A stretch of 64,000 nucleotides of DNA from Thermodesulfobacteriota bacterium (GCA_040753795.1 JBFMDX010000007.1:62001-126000); one strand, 5' to 3'. Shown: positions 24,762 to 33,673, counted from the first letter of the stretch. Numbers and translations are program-made. The notes: generated from the sequence alone by a model not told the origin.

Positions 24762-25571
24762 ATGATCGTAATCGCAGAAAAAATCAACGCCACCCGCAAA
24801 GGTGTGGCCCGGGCCATCCAGGAACGGGACGAGGCCGCCATCGTCGACCTGGTCAAAACCCAGGATGAAGCTGGGGCCGATGTCATTGACGTAAACGCCG
24901 GCACCGGCCGGGGGGACACGGCCACGTCCCTGGACGACCTGCGCTGGCTGATCGAAATCGCCATGAAGAACACCGCCAAACCCCTGGCGGTGGACTCCGA
25001 GCAGCCGGAGCTCATTGACGGCGGCCTGGCTGCGATTTCCGGCCGGGCCGCCTGGATCAACTCCATCTCCGCCGAGAGCCGCCGCCTGGAAAGCGTCCTG
25101 CCCCTGGCCAAACAGTACGGCGCGCCGGTGGTGGCCCTGTGCATGAGCGACGACGGCATCCCCAGGGACGTGGCCGGCCGGATGAAGGCCGCCGAGGCCA
25201 TCTACCGCCGGGCCCAAGAGGCCGGGGTCGATCCGGCCAAACTCTACTTCGACCCCCTGGTCATGCCCGTGGCTGCCGATCCCATGGCCGGCACCATGGC
25301 GATAGAGTCCATCCGGGCCATTAAGACAGCCTTTCCGGAGGTCAAAACCGTCATGGGGTTGAGCAATGTCAGCTTCGGCCTGCCCCTGCGGGCCACCCTC
25401 AACACCACCTTCCTGATCCTCAGCCTGGGCGCGGGCCTGGACGCGGCCATTCTCGATCCCTGCAACGACAACCTCATGATGGGCCTCTACGCGGCCGAGG
25501 CCCTGCTGGGAAAAGACACCTACTGCCGGCGCTTTATCGGCGCCCATCGCAAACGGACACAGAAAGGATAA
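24762..25571 (+). CDS. Methyltetrahydrofolate:corrinoid methyltransferase (MT2, AcsE/MtvA-like)
   Basis: 269 residues from ATG at 24762 with an ideal AAGGAGG-type ribosome site; a longer frame overlaps the TetR gene and is rejected. It has the pterin-binding (DHPS-like) TIM barrel: IAEKINATRKGV at the N-terminus, ADVIDVNAGTGRGD, LAVDSEQPELIDGGL, INSISAE and VMGLSNVSFGLP. Proteins of this family transfer a methyl group between a corrinoid protein and tetrahydrofolate. With the next two genes it completes the three-component O-demethylase arrangement known from acetogens (MtvABC, OdmABD). The released methyl-THF can enter the Wood-Ljungdahl pathway. Confidence 0.9.
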   Translation: MIVIAEKINATRKGVARAIQERDEAAIVDLVKTQDEAGADVIDVNAGTGRGDTATSLDDLRWLIEIAMKNTAKPLAVDSEQPELIDGGLAAISGRAAWINSISAESRRLESVLPLAKQYGAPVVALCMSDDGIPRDVAGRMKAAEAIYRRAQEAGVDPAKLYFDPLVMPVAADPMAGTMAIESIRAIKTAFPEVKTVMGLSNVSFGLPLRATLNTTFLILSLGAGLDAAILDPCNDNLMMGLYAAEALLGKDTYCRRFIGAHRKRTQKG

Positions 25572-25575
25572 GTCA

Positions 25576-26712
25576 ATGACCATTCAAAAACCGTTTAAAC
25601 AGGGCGCTGATTTTGAATACCTGCGAAAGGTGCTGATGCGGGAGACATCCGGCGGCCCGGTGCCGATCATCGAACTGGCGGTGGACGGCGACCCCATGTC
25701 CGAGGTGACGGGACTGCCCACACCCTTCAGCAGCCTGCTGGACATGACTGACTTCGTTGAAGGCGACGGCTCCATAAACCAGGATTCAATGAGAAAAGGG
25801 ATACAGATCTATAACCTCTCCCTGGCCTTTGCCCGGGCGGTGGGCTACGATTATGTGACGATCATTCCCGCCATTCTCTTACCGCGCACCAAGGCGAATA
25901 TCAGCCAGGCGATTCCCGGCCAAGTCAAGCAGCGTTCCTGGCAGAACGAGCACGCCGGCCTGATTCCTGACCGGGCCGCCTTTGAGGCTTTCCCCTGGCC
26001 GGAAGCAAGCGGGCTTGGCCTGGTGAGTATCGACTATATTGCACCCCAGATGCCGGAAGGCGCCAAAATCATGGTGTTTTACATGGGCATATTTGAAGAC
26101 CTGCGGGCGCTGATGGGGTTTGAGCAGATGGCCATCAAGAGCATCCGTGACCCCGGGTTGATCGGCGACATCCTGGAAAAATTGACGGTCATTGCCGAAA
26201 CGGAACTGGATAAATTAGCCGCCCATCCCGCGGTGGGCGCGGTATTTTATGCCGAAGACATGGGCTTTAACACCGGCACCATGCTGTCGCCGGCCTTCTT
26301 TAAAGAATGGGTCATTCCCCGCCAGAAACGCATCGCCGACATCGTCCACAAGCACGGCAAGCCTTTCCTGCTGCACGCCTGCGGCCAGATCGAGGCCCTG
26401 ATGGAGGACCTGATCGAGACCGTGGGCATCGACGGCTATCACAGTTTTGAAGACAACATCGAACCGGTGGAGGAATTCTACAAGCGGTATCATGACCGCA
26501 TATCCATCCTGGGCGGCCTGGATGTCAATTTGCTGACCCATGGCACCGAGGCCGAAGTGCGGGCCCGATGCCGCCAGATTTTAGATGTCTGCGGACCGGG
26601 CGGGGGATTTGCCATGGGCTCCGGCAACTCGATCACCAACTACTGCAAGATCGAAAACTACTACGCCATGATCGATGAAACCCGCAAATGGAACGAAGAG
26701 CACGGCTTCTAA
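25576..26712 (+). CDS. UroD-family methyltransferase, likely substrate:corrinoid methyltransferase (MT1)
   Basis: 378 residues of the uroporphyrinogen decarboxylase fold. The zinc-site pattern of methyltransferases in this family is present: His267-X-Cys269 in LLHACGQIEAL and Cys339 in DVCGPGGGFAMGSGNSI, so it is a MtaA/MtvB-like methyltransferase, not a haem enzyme. Four bases separate it from the MT2 gene and 18 from the corrinoid gene. In three-component systems this protein takes the methyl group from the growth substrate and gives it to cob(I)alamin. What the substrate is cannot be read from the motif; the following sugar-metabolism genes suggest an O-methylated sugar or glycoside. Confidence 0.88.
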   Translation: MTIQKPFKQGADFEYLRKVLMRETSGGPVPIIELAVDGDPMSEVTGLPTPFSSLLDMTDFVEGDGSINQDSMRKGIQIYNLSLAFARAVGYDYVTIIPAILLPRTKANISQAIPGQVKQRSWQNEHAGLIPDRAAFEAFPWPEASGLGLVSIDYIAPQMPEGAKIMVFYMGIFEDLRALMGFEQMAIKSIRDPGLIGDILEKLTVIAETELDKLAAHPAVGAVFYAEDMGFNTGTMLSPAFFKEWVIPRQKRIADIVHKHGKPFLLHACGQIEALMEDLIETVGIDGYHSFEDNIEPVEEFYKRYHDRISILGGLDVNLLTHGTEAEVRARCRQILDVCGPGGGFAMGSGNSITNYCKIENYYAMIDETRKWNEEHGF

Positions 26713-26730
26713 TAAAAGGAGAAAGGACAT

Positions 26731-27357
26731 ATGGAACAACTCAAAAAAATGATCATCGCCGGGCAGGACGAGCAGGCGGCCGAGCGGGTCCGCGCCCTTT
26801 TGAAGGATAACGTTGATGTTGAAGCGATTATGAAGCAGGCCCTGATCCCGGCCATGGACGAGGTGGGCGCCCAGTTTCAGGCCGGCAAGATCTACCTGCC
26901 GGAGATGCTGGTGGCGGCCCAGGCCATGAAGAGCGGCCTGGCCGTGCTGGAGCCGCTGATCAAGGGCAGCGGCATTGCGCCCACCGACCGGGCCGTCATG
27001 GGCACCATGCGCGGGGACATGCACGACATCGGCAAGAACCTGGTCATCATGTCCCTGGAAGGCGCCGGTTTTGAGGTCATCGACCTGGGCATGGATGTCC
27101 CGCCGGAAAAGTTCGTCGAGGCCATTAACACCCACCAGCCCCGGGTGGTGGGCATGAGCGCCCTGCTGAGCACCACCATGCCGGGCATGGAGCAGACCAT
27201 CAAGGCCATTGAGGCCGCCGGACTCCGGAACCGGGTCAGGATCATGGTCGGCGGCGCGCCGGTCAACCAGGCCTTTGCCGACAAGATCGGGGCCGATTTT
27301 TACGGCAGGGATTCCGTTTCCGCCAAGGTGTTCGCGGTGAACTCGCTGCAGCAATAA
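26731..27357 (+). CDS. Corrinoid protein of the methyltransferase system (MtaC/MtvC-like)
   Basis: 208 residues in two domains. Residues 1-85 are the helical cap (EVGAQFQAGKIYLPEMLVAA). Residues 90-208 are the Rossmann-like B12 domain with DMHDIGKNLV, in which His98 would be the lower cobalt ligand, followed by GMSALLSTTM and VGGAPVNQAFADKIGAD. It carries the methyl group from the MT1 protein to the MT2 protein as methyl-Co(III). Such systems need a reductive activase (RamA/RACo type) to rescue Co(II); none is encoded in this window. The ribosome site AAAGGAGAAAGG is strong, in keeping with the high amounts these carriers need. Confidence 0.93.
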   Translation: MEQLKKMIIAGQDEQAAERVRALLKDNVDVEAIMKQALIPAMDEVGAQFQAGKIYLPEMLVAAQAMKSGLAVLEPLIKGSGIAPTDRAVMGTMRGDMHDIGKNLVIMSLEGAGFEVIDLGMDVPPEKFVEAINTHQPRVVGMSALLSTTMPGMEQTIKAIEAAGLRNRVRIMVGGAPVNQAFADKIGADFYGRDSVSAKVFAVNSLQQ

Positions 27358-27372
27358 AAAAAGAGGGAAATC

Positions 27373-28503
27373 ATGACACAGCCATCCTTTCACAGCCTCT
27401 GCGCCTGGACGTTCAACGCCGGCAAGGGCGGATTCACACCGCCGGACACCCGTCCCGGCTGGTCCGCGGACCGCCTGGACACCTGCGGCAAGATCGACCT
27501 GATCCGGGAAAAGATCGCGCCCCGGCTGCCGGCCCATATCCGGCTGGGCCTGGAAATCCATTACGACTATGAATACAGCGAAGCCGACGCCGGCGCCATC
27601 GCCGACCGGCTGAAGGCCTCGGGGATCGCCCTGGCCATGACCACCCCCGGGGCCCACCGGCATTTTGCCTACGGCGGGCCGGCCTCGCCGGACCCCAAGG
27701 AACGGGAGGCGGCCCGGGCATACAGCCGTCGGGCACTGGAGCTGACCTATGGCCCTCTGAAAAAGGCCTGGGATCCGGCGGCGCCGCCGTGCTTTGTCAT
27801 CTGGAACGGCTCCTTCGGCTACGACCTGGCCACGACCGGCATCCGAGATATGTACCGGCATCTCAAGGAGAGCGTGGCGGAATTATGCCGCCGGGAAGCG
27901 GAACTGGGCGGCGCCCTGCATATCGCCATCGAGCCCAAGCCCAACGAAGGCCACCCGGCCATGCTCCTGCCCACGGTGGCCTCGGCCATCGTCTTCTGGA
28001 AGCGGCTGCGTGAGGAGTACGGCATCAGCCTGGACAAAAAGGGCGTCAACAAGGAGTTCGGCCATTCGGAGATGATCGGCCTGGACCATGTCTACGACAC
28101 GGTCGAGGAGATCGACAACCACATGCTCTGCCACATGCACATCAACAGCCAGGGGTACAATGACGGCCTGATTTTGGGCGGCCCGGGAAAATATGACATC
28201 GATAACGGCGCCCGGATCAACGGCATGAACATTGCCATTGCCGGGCTGATTCAGCAGGCCGGGTATGGCCGCTGGAAGGGCCACGACATGCAGGTGCGGG
28301 CCCACGACACCGAGGAGCAGGGGATCGACCGCGTCGTCCGCAGCATCTTAAGCTGGGAGGCCTGCGAGCAGGCGGCGGCCGGGCTTGATTACGCCGCCCT
28401 GAACAGCCACCTTGAAAACCGGGAAACAGCCCAAGCCGAAGACCTGATGCGCCGGGCGGTCATGCGTGCCTGTGAACTATTTTATCAGATGTACGAAACG
28501 TAA
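27373..28503 (+). CDS. Xylose-isomerase-like TIM-barrel sugar isomerase
   Basis: 376 residues. The pattern IAIEPKPNEGHP corresponds to the metal-binding EPKPNEP of xylose isomerase. GVNKEFGHSEMIGLDHVYD corresponds to its NIEANHATLAGH region, CFVIWNGSFGYDL to its WGGREGY loop, and HMHINSQ to the final metal-binding strand. It is thus a distant XylA/rhamnose-isomerase relative that interconverts an aldose and ketose with two divalent metals. It is 15 bp after the corrinoid gene and is probably in the same operon. The substitutions around the sugar-binding loop suggest a substrate other than plain xylose. Confidence 0.82.
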   Translation: MTQPSFHSLCAWTFNAGKGGFTPPDTRPGWSADRLDTCGKIDLIREKIAPRLPAHIRLGLEIHYDYEYSEADAGAIADRLKASGIALAMTTPGAHRHFAYGGPASPDPKEREAARAYSRRALELTYGPLKKAWDPAAPPCFVIWNGSFGYDLATTGIRDMYRHLKESVAELCRREAELGGALHIAIEPKPNEGHPAMLLPTVASAIVFWKRLREEYGISLDKKGVNKEFGHSEMIGLDHVYDTVEEIDNHMLCHMHINSQGYNDGLILGGPGKYDIDNGARINGMNIAIAGLIQQAGYGRWKGHDMQVRAHDTEEQGIDRVVRSILSWEACEQAAAGLDYAALNSHLENRETAQAEDLMRRAVMRACELFYQMYET

Positions 28504-28624
28504 TGAGAATATAATAAAGGATGTTAAAAGTCGTTTTGTTCGCTTCTTGATCATTTTTGAGAAAGCTGGCTAATCGTAGCTTATAAAAACGCATCAACAT
28601 TATTGAACTGAAGAAAATTTATAA

Positions 28625-28805
28625 AACCGGTAGAAAATTATTTTCTTCGCCCCTTGTCCCATTTGGTGGCGGTTACCACCGGCTGCTACATTTCTCGAAC
28701 TCGGGCTGACGCCCTCAGACAGCGAGAAATGTTAAACGCAGCCGATGGCAACCGCCTTATTCCCAAATGGCTCAAACGGCGCTCAAAAAACAATTTTCAC
28801 CGGTT
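28625..28805 (+). repeat. Long palindromic intergenic element, copy C
   Basis: 181 bp. The outer arms AACCGGTAGAAAATT and CAATTTTCACCGGTT pair, then CCCATTTGG/CCAAATGG, GCGGTTACCACCGGCTGC with GCAGCCGATGGCAACCGC, and ACATTTCTCG/CGAGAAATGT. The shared 18-mer is at 28691-28708. The terminal loop between the two core arms is only about ten bases, the shortest of the four copies. Confidence 0.87.
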
Positions 28806-29086
28806 CATCTTACACAAGCGACCTGAGCTCCCGACAGGACGTTTGTTGAGAAGGGGATTCTCGCCGCTCCCGCCCTTGCAGCGCCGCCGAGCGCGGGCGG
28901 TTTTTTCGGAAAAAGCGGGCAGGCTGTTTGAGCGTCGTATCCTGAAGAAGGCATAACCACGCGTGGGAAAGCATGCCACCCGGATCGAATTTTATGCGCA
29001 AAGAAAAAACGAGTTCCTGTCCGCACCGAAAAAAGCGTTCGCGCGAGGGAAGCCGAAGGCCAAGCTGCGGGGCAATGTTTCTTTTG

Positions 29087-29115
29087 GTACTTTTCTTTGC
29101 GCCAAAGAAAAGTAC
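29087..29115. repeat. Perfect 13-bp hairpin before the GH3 gene
   Basis: GTACTTTTCTTTG and CAAAGAAAAGTAC with loop CGC. Sequences of this type recur between genes in many proteobacteria. It ends 40 bp before the GH3 start and could be a terminator-like element or repeat. Confidence 0.6.
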
Positions 29116-29155
29116 ATATAAAATAAACACTTAAAGCATAATAAAAGCATAAACG

Positions 29156-31237
29156 ATGACCGGAACTGAAAAAAAACTATTTCCCCGCCTGGTAGAGCGA
29201 CTCAAAAGCGCCACAGAAAAATCCGCCCTGGAAAGGGCGACACAAGAACTCCTTGCCGCCATGTCCCTGGCCGAGAAGATCGGCCAGATGTCCGGCAACG
29301 CCACGCAGCTTGACGTCGCCATCATGCTGGTCCGCTACAACCTGAAGACCTACGATTCCGGTGAGAACCGGCGCCTGGGCATTCCGGCCATCCGGTTCAC
29401 CGACGGCCCCCGCGGCATCACCGTGGGCCGTTCCACCTGCTTTCCCGCGGCCATGGCCCGGGGCGCCGCCTGGGACCCGGCCCTGGAGGAACGGGTGGGC
29501 CAGGTCATGGGCGTGGAAGCCCGAGCCCAGGGCGCCAACTTTTTCGCCGGAGTCTGCATAAATGTCCTCAGGCACCCGGGCTGGGGACGGGCCCAGGAAA
29601 CCTTCGGCGAAGACCCCCATCTTCTCGGAGAGATGGGCAGCGCCACCATCCGGGGGGCAAAGCCTCACGTCATGACCTGCGTCAAGCATTTTGCCTGCAA
29701 CAGCATCGAGGAGTCCCGTTTTTATGTGGACGTGCGCATCGACGAGCGCGCCCTGCGAGAAATCTATCTGCCCCATTTCAAAAAGTGCGTGGCGGCCGGA
29801 GCCGACAGCGTCATGAGCGCCTATAACCGCGTCAACGGCAAGCACTGCGGCCACAACCGGCATTTGTTGTCCGACATCCTGAAAAGCGAATGGGGCTTTG
29901 ACGGCCTGGTCATGTCCGATTTCTGCTACGGGGTATACGACGGCAAGGCGGGCGTGACCGCGGGACTGGACGTGGAAATGCCCCAGACCAAATGTTACGG
30001 GAAAAAACTGCGAAAACTGGTCGAACAGGGCGAAGTGCCGGAAGCGGCCGTCGACCGGGCGGTGTCGCGGATCCTCCGGGCAAAGCTGGCCTTCGCCCTG
30101 CGGGATGCGGCCGACGCGTATCCGCCGGAAAAAATCGCCTGCCCGGAGCACACGCGCCTGGCCTGGGAAGTCGCCTGCAAAAGCATGGTCCTGCTCAAAA
30201 ACGAAAACCGCGTCCTTCCCCTGGACCGGACAAAAATAAGGCGGATCGCCGTTCTGGGACGACTGGCCGGCAAGGCCAACCTGGGCGACAGGGGCAGCAG
30301 CCTGGTCCGGCCGCCCTACGCCGTGACGCCCCTGGCCGGGATAAGAAACCGGGCGGGAAACGAGATCGCGGTTCTGTCTTACACCGGCAGCAGCCTGGAA
30401 AAGGCCCGGCGGATTGCCGCCCGGGCCGACGTGACCATTATCGTGGCCGGCCTGACCGGCCGGGAGGAAGGCGAATACTTTCCCCGCATCCGGGGCGGCG
30501 ACCGCCTGGAACTTGGCCTCGGAGAACAGGACCGGGCGATGATAAAAGCGGTCTGCGGCCAGGGCTCGCCCTGCGTGGTCGTGCTCGAGGGCGGCTCCGT
30601 CATTGCCATGGACGGCTGGAAGGATGCGGTAGACGCCATCCTCATGGCCTGGTACCCGGGCATGGAAGGCGGCAATGCCCTGGCGGACATTCTCTTTGGC
30701 AACGTCAATCCCGGCGGCCGTCTGCCCGTCACCTTCTTTGAATCAGCCGATCAGCTTTTTGCTTTTGACAAAAAGGCCCGGCGCGTCACCTACGATCATT
30801 ATCATGGTTACCGTTACGCGGATTTCAAAACAATACGACCGGCCTTTTACTTCGGGTTCGGGCTGAGCTACGCCGGATTTTCCTATGCCGATCTGCGGCT
30901 CGCCGACTCCTGCCTGCCGGCGGACGGGACGCTGACGGCCGCGGTGGATGTCACCAATACCGGAAGCAGAGCTGGCGACGAGGTGGTCCAGCTCTATGTG
31001 GAATACCCGGCCGCCGGCCCGCCCCGGCCGGTAAGGGAGCTGAAAGCCTTCCAGCGGATATCTCTTGCCCCGGGGGAAACAAGGACCGTGGAACTGACCG
31101 TGCCGATCAGCGACCTGGCCTTTTATTCGGAAGACCAGGAAAGGTGGCAGGTCGCCCGGGGAGATTATACCGTCCGGGTGGGGCCGTCAGCGGATCCGGC
31201 TGCCCTGACTCTATCACGTTCAGTAACCGTATGTTAA
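29156..31237 (+). CDS. Glycoside hydrolase family 3 beta-glycosidase, cytoplasmic
   Basis: 693 residues with the full GH3 layout: N-terminal TIM barrel (RLGIPAIRFTDGPRGI; HPGWGRAQETFGEDP; CVKHFACNS), catalytic nucleophile Asp255 in GLVMSDF, the alpha/beta sandwich domain (SMVLLKNENRVLPLD; AWYPGMEGGNALADILFGN), and a C-terminal fibronectin-like domain (YFGFGLSYAGFSY onward). Members release glucose or xylose from the non-reducing end of beta-glycosides. There is no signal peptide, so the substrate must be imported as a small glycoside; no transporter is nearby. It stands between the isomerase and xylulokinase genes on the same strand, which suggests it supplies the sugar for them. Confidence 0.93.
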   Translation: MTGTEKKLFPRLVERLKSATEKSALERATQELLAAMSLAEKIGQMSGNATQLDVAIMLVRYNLKTYDSGENRRLGIPAIRFTDGPRGITVGRSTCFPAAMARGAAWDPALEERVGQVMGVEARAQGANFFAGVCINVLRHPGWGRAQETFGEDPHLLGEMGSATIRGAKPHVMTCVKHFACNSIEESRFYVDVRIDERALREIYLPHFKKCVAAGADSVMSAYNRVNGKHCGHNRHLLSDILKSEWGFDGLVMSDFCYGVYDGKAGVTAGLDVEMPQTKCYGKKLRKLVEQGEVPEAAVDRAVSRILRAKLAFALRDAADAYPPEKIACPEHTRLAWEVACKSMVLLKNENRVLPLDRTKIRRIAVLGRLAGKANLGDRGSSLVRPPYAVTPLAGIRNRAGNEIAVLSYTGSSLEKARRIAARADVTIIVAGLTGREEGEYFPRIRGGDRLELGLGEQDRAMIKAVCGQGSPCVVVLEGGSVIAMDGWKDAVDAILMAWYPGMEGGNALADILFGNVNPGGRLPVTFFESADQLFAFDKKARRVTYDHYHGYRYADFKTIRPAFYFGFGLSYAGFSYADLRLADSCLPADGTLTAAVDVTNTGSRAGDEVVQLYVEYPAAGPPRPVRELKAFQRISLAPGETRTVELTVPISDLAFYSEDQERWQVARGDYTVRVGPSADPAALTLSRSVTVC

Positions 31238-31326
31238 ATAACGGGTTCTTCTCCATTTGTTCTGACAGGAAGGATTCAAGGGGTTGTTGTTCCACCATTT
31301 GATCAAATACTGATGGGGCACAGGCA

Positions 31327-32850
31327 ATGAGCATCTATTTTCTCGGCATCGACAGCGGCACCCAATCAACCAAAGCCCTGCTGGTGGATGAAAGCGGCGC
31401 GGTCGCGGGAGAGGGGCGGCAGGAGCATGGCCTGATCGAGGGACTGGGGACGGGCCACAAGGAGCAGGATCCCCGGACATGGATAGACGCCCTTGTTGCG
31501 GCGGTTCATGACGCTCTCCGGCACTCCGGCGTGGAAGCCCGCCAGGTCGTGGCCATAGGCGTGTCCGGCCAGCAGCACGGCTTTGTGCCCCTGGACGCGG
31601 CCGGCGGGGTGATCCGGCCGGCCAAGCTCTGGTGCGACACTGCCACCGCGGCCCAGGCCGGGAAAATTGTCGGCGCCCTGGGCGGTCCGGACGCCATGAT
31701 CGCCCTGACCGGCAACGCCCTGCCGGCCGGGTTCACGGCCTCCAAGATTCTTTACATGAAAGAGCGCGAACCGGAAAATTATGAGCGGCTGGCCGCCGTC
31801 CTGCTTCCCCATGACTACATCAACTTCTGGCTGACCGGCGAGCGCCGCATGGAGTGGGGGGACGCCTCCGGCACCGGCCTGCTGGACATCCGCTCAAGGC
31901 AGTTCTGTCGGCCGGCTGTTGCCGCCGTCGACCCGCTGCTGGATAGCCGCCTGCCGGGACTCTTCCCATCATGGGAGCCCTGCGGCCAGCTGCGGGTCGA
32001 GGCTGCCGAAGCCCTGGGCCTGGACCGGGGCGTTCTGGTCAGCGCCGGCGGCGGCGACAACATGATGGGTGCCATCGGCACTGGCAACGTCCGGCCGGGA
32101 ATCGTCACCGCCAGCATCGGCACCTCCGGAACGATTTACGCCTTCAGCCCGTCACCGGTCATTGATCCCGGCGGTGAGATCGCCGCCTTCTGCGACAGCA
32201 CCGGCCACTGGCTGCCCCTGCTGTGCGTCATGAATGCCACCGTGGCCACGGAACTGGTGAAAAAACTGTTTTCCCTTTCCACCGACGAATTGAACCGGCT
32301 GGCCGGGCAGGTACCGCCGGGTTCGGCCGGGTTGATGCTGCTGCCCTATTTTGAAGGCGAGCGCGTGCCGGATGTTCCGGACGGGTCGGGGGTGTGGTTC
32401 GGCCAGAGCCAGGCCAACGCCACACCCGCCCATTTCGCGCGGGCCGCCATGGAAGGGGTGGCCCTGGGCATGGGCTACGGCCTGTCACGGTTAAAGGCCC
32501 TGGGCATAAAGCCGGCGGAAATCCGGCTGACCGGCGGGGGCGGGAACAGCCCGGTCTGGCGGCAAATCATGGCGGACGTGTTTCAGACCGAAGTCGTGTG
32601 CACCACCCAGAATGAAAGCGCGGCTCTGGGCGCGGCCATCCAGGCGGCCTGGGCCTGGCATTCGCAACCAGGGCAACACGCCTCCATAGCCGATATCACC
32701 GATGCCTGGGTGGGACTTGACGAATCGACGCGCTGTTGCCCGCGTTCAGGAAACAGGCTTGTCTACGAAGAAATGCAGGATTGCCACGACACCCTGTCCC
32801 GGTCCCTGCGGGATGTGTTTGCCCGCCACCGCCGCCTGTTTGCGTCATAG
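31327..32850 (+). CDS. xylB: Xylulokinase (FGGY family)
   Basis: 507 residues, usual XylB length. Two actin-like domains: FLGIDSGTQSTKALLVD (phosphate loop), IGVSGQQHGFVPLD with the substrate-binding residues of xylulokinases, WCDTATAAQA, and in the second domain IGTSGTIYAF and IRLTGGGGNSPVWRQIMADVF. It phosphorylates D-xylulose or a close ketose with ATP to feed the pentose phosphate route. With the isomerase-like protein at 27373-28503 it would make a XylA-XylB pathway. A 12-bp palindrome ATTTGATCAAAT lies about 20 bp before the start and may be a regulator site. Confidence 0.92.
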   Translation: MSIYFLGIDSGTQSTKALLVDESGAVAGEGRQEHGLIEGLGTGHKEQDPRTWIDALVAAVHDALRHSGVEARQVVAIGVSGQQHGFVPLDAAGGVIRPAKLWCDTATAAQAGKIVGALGGPDAMIALTGNALPAGFTASKILYMKEREPENYERLAAVLLPHDYINFWLTGERRMEWGDASGTGLLDIRSRQFCRPAVAAVDPLLDSRLPGLFPSWEPCGQLRVEAAEALGLDRGVLVSAGGGDNMMGAIGTGNVRPGIVTASIGTSGTIYAFSPSPVIDPGGEIAAFCDSTGHWLPLLCVMNATVATELVKKLFSLSTDELNRLAGQVPPGSAGLMLLPYFEGERVPDVPDGSGVWFGQSQANATPAHFARAAMEGVALGMGYGLSRLKALGIKPAEIRLTGGGGNSPVWRQIMADVFQTEVVCTTQNESAALGAAIQAAWAWHSQPGQHASIADITDAWVGLDESTRCCPRSGNRLVYEEMQDCHDTLSRSLRDVFARHRRLFAS

Positions 32851-32868
32851 GATCACAGGCGCCGGCAA

Positions 32869-33669
32869 TCATTTCCATCCGTGCACGTGATCGCCGATGC
32901 GGCGGACACGGGCGGCCTCTTCGGCTGACAGGGGGCCTGCCTGGAGGGCCCGGAGGCCTTGTTCCATTTCCTCCTCAGTCCTCGGGCCGGCCAGGCACAG
33001 GTCCACCGCCGGGTGAGAGAGCGCGAACCGGTAGCACTCCGCGGCTGTCAGCGGCTTTTCCCCGGGCGGCATGCTGCCGGCATTGAGAAGCTTGCCCCAG
33101 CGGGTGGCCGTGTAGGTGGTGATGCCGGGCCGGACCGGCGGCAGGTTTGCGAACACTTCGGTTTCCGCGCCGCGGTGCGCGGCATTGTACCGGACCTGGT
33201 GAACGTCAAAGGGCGAATCCGGGCGCCGGATCATCTCGCCGTGAAAGGCCCGGTTGTGGCCGGTCACGCCGAGAAAGCGGAACTTGCCCTGTTCCTTGAG
33301 CCTGGCCGCCTCCTCGAGCACCTTTTTCCAGGGCATACGGTTGAACCAGCCCAGGAAGAAAATATCCGCGCACTCTATCTTCAAGGCGCGCAGCGCTTTT
33401 TCCAATGAGTGCTTCAGCCAGAAGCCAAAATGATCGTAAGACTGGACGGCGATCACCATCTGGTCCCGCCGGGATTTGGCGAGGTTGAGGAGCGCCTGCT
33501 TCATCCCCGGCCGGCGCATCTCCCAGTAGAAGTAGTTGATGCCATACTCGTGAAAAGCGCGCTCTACGGCATGTTCCGGCACCTTGTACCCGCCGGCAAG
33601 CCCGATGCGGCTCACTTTCAGCCCGGTCCGGCCGAGCGTCACGCGTTCTGAAAAGGTCTCTTTGCTCAT
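32869..33669 (-). CDS. Aldo/keto reductase-like protein lacking the usual catalytic tetrad
   Basis: 266 residues with the family's opening VTLGRTGLKVSRIGLAGG and an (alpha/beta)8 layout (SLEKALRALKIECADIFFLG; FRFLGVTGHNRAF; PFDVHQVRYNAAH). The conserved catalytic residues are altered: the region that normally reads INFFDTADXY is INYFYWEMRR, the Lys strand reads VIAVQSYD, and the His strand reads FFLGWFN. Asp, Tyr, Lys and His of the tetrad therefore seem absent, so ordinary NADPH-dependent carbonyl reduction is doubtful. A related subfamily is common in Desulfobacterota. It is convergent with xylB, so a link to sugar use is possible but unproved. Confidence 0.8.
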   Translation of the reverse strand: MSKETFSERVTLGRTGLKVSRIGLAGGYKVPEHAVERAFHEYGINYFYWEMRRPGMKQALLNLAKSRRDQMVIAVQSYDHFGFWLKHSLEKALRALKIECADIFFLGWFNRMPWKKVLEEAARLKEQGKFRFLGVTGHNRAFHGEMIRRPDSPFDVHQVRYNAAHRGAETEVFANLPPVRPGITTYTATRWGKLLNAGSMPPGEKPLTAAECYRFALSHPAVDLCLAGPRTEEEMEQGLRALQAGPLSAEEAARVRRIGDHVHGWK

Positions 33670-33673
33670 CGTG

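Larger units (their letters stand above)
28504..29155. other. 650-bp intergenic region with repeats
   Basis: Contains palindromic element copy C and a 13-bp hairpin (29087-29115). Between them (about 28840-29080) are GC-rich stretches with short frames that match no protein I know. Transcription of the GH3 gene downstream probably starts anew here. Confidence 0.5.

Noticed and set aside
28654-28956. 100-codon open frame
   Set aside because: It runs through palindromic element C and has no recognisable protein features.
29087-29115. Riboswitch upstream of the GH3 gene
   Set aside because: Only a single simple hairpin is visible, with no conserved aptamer element.
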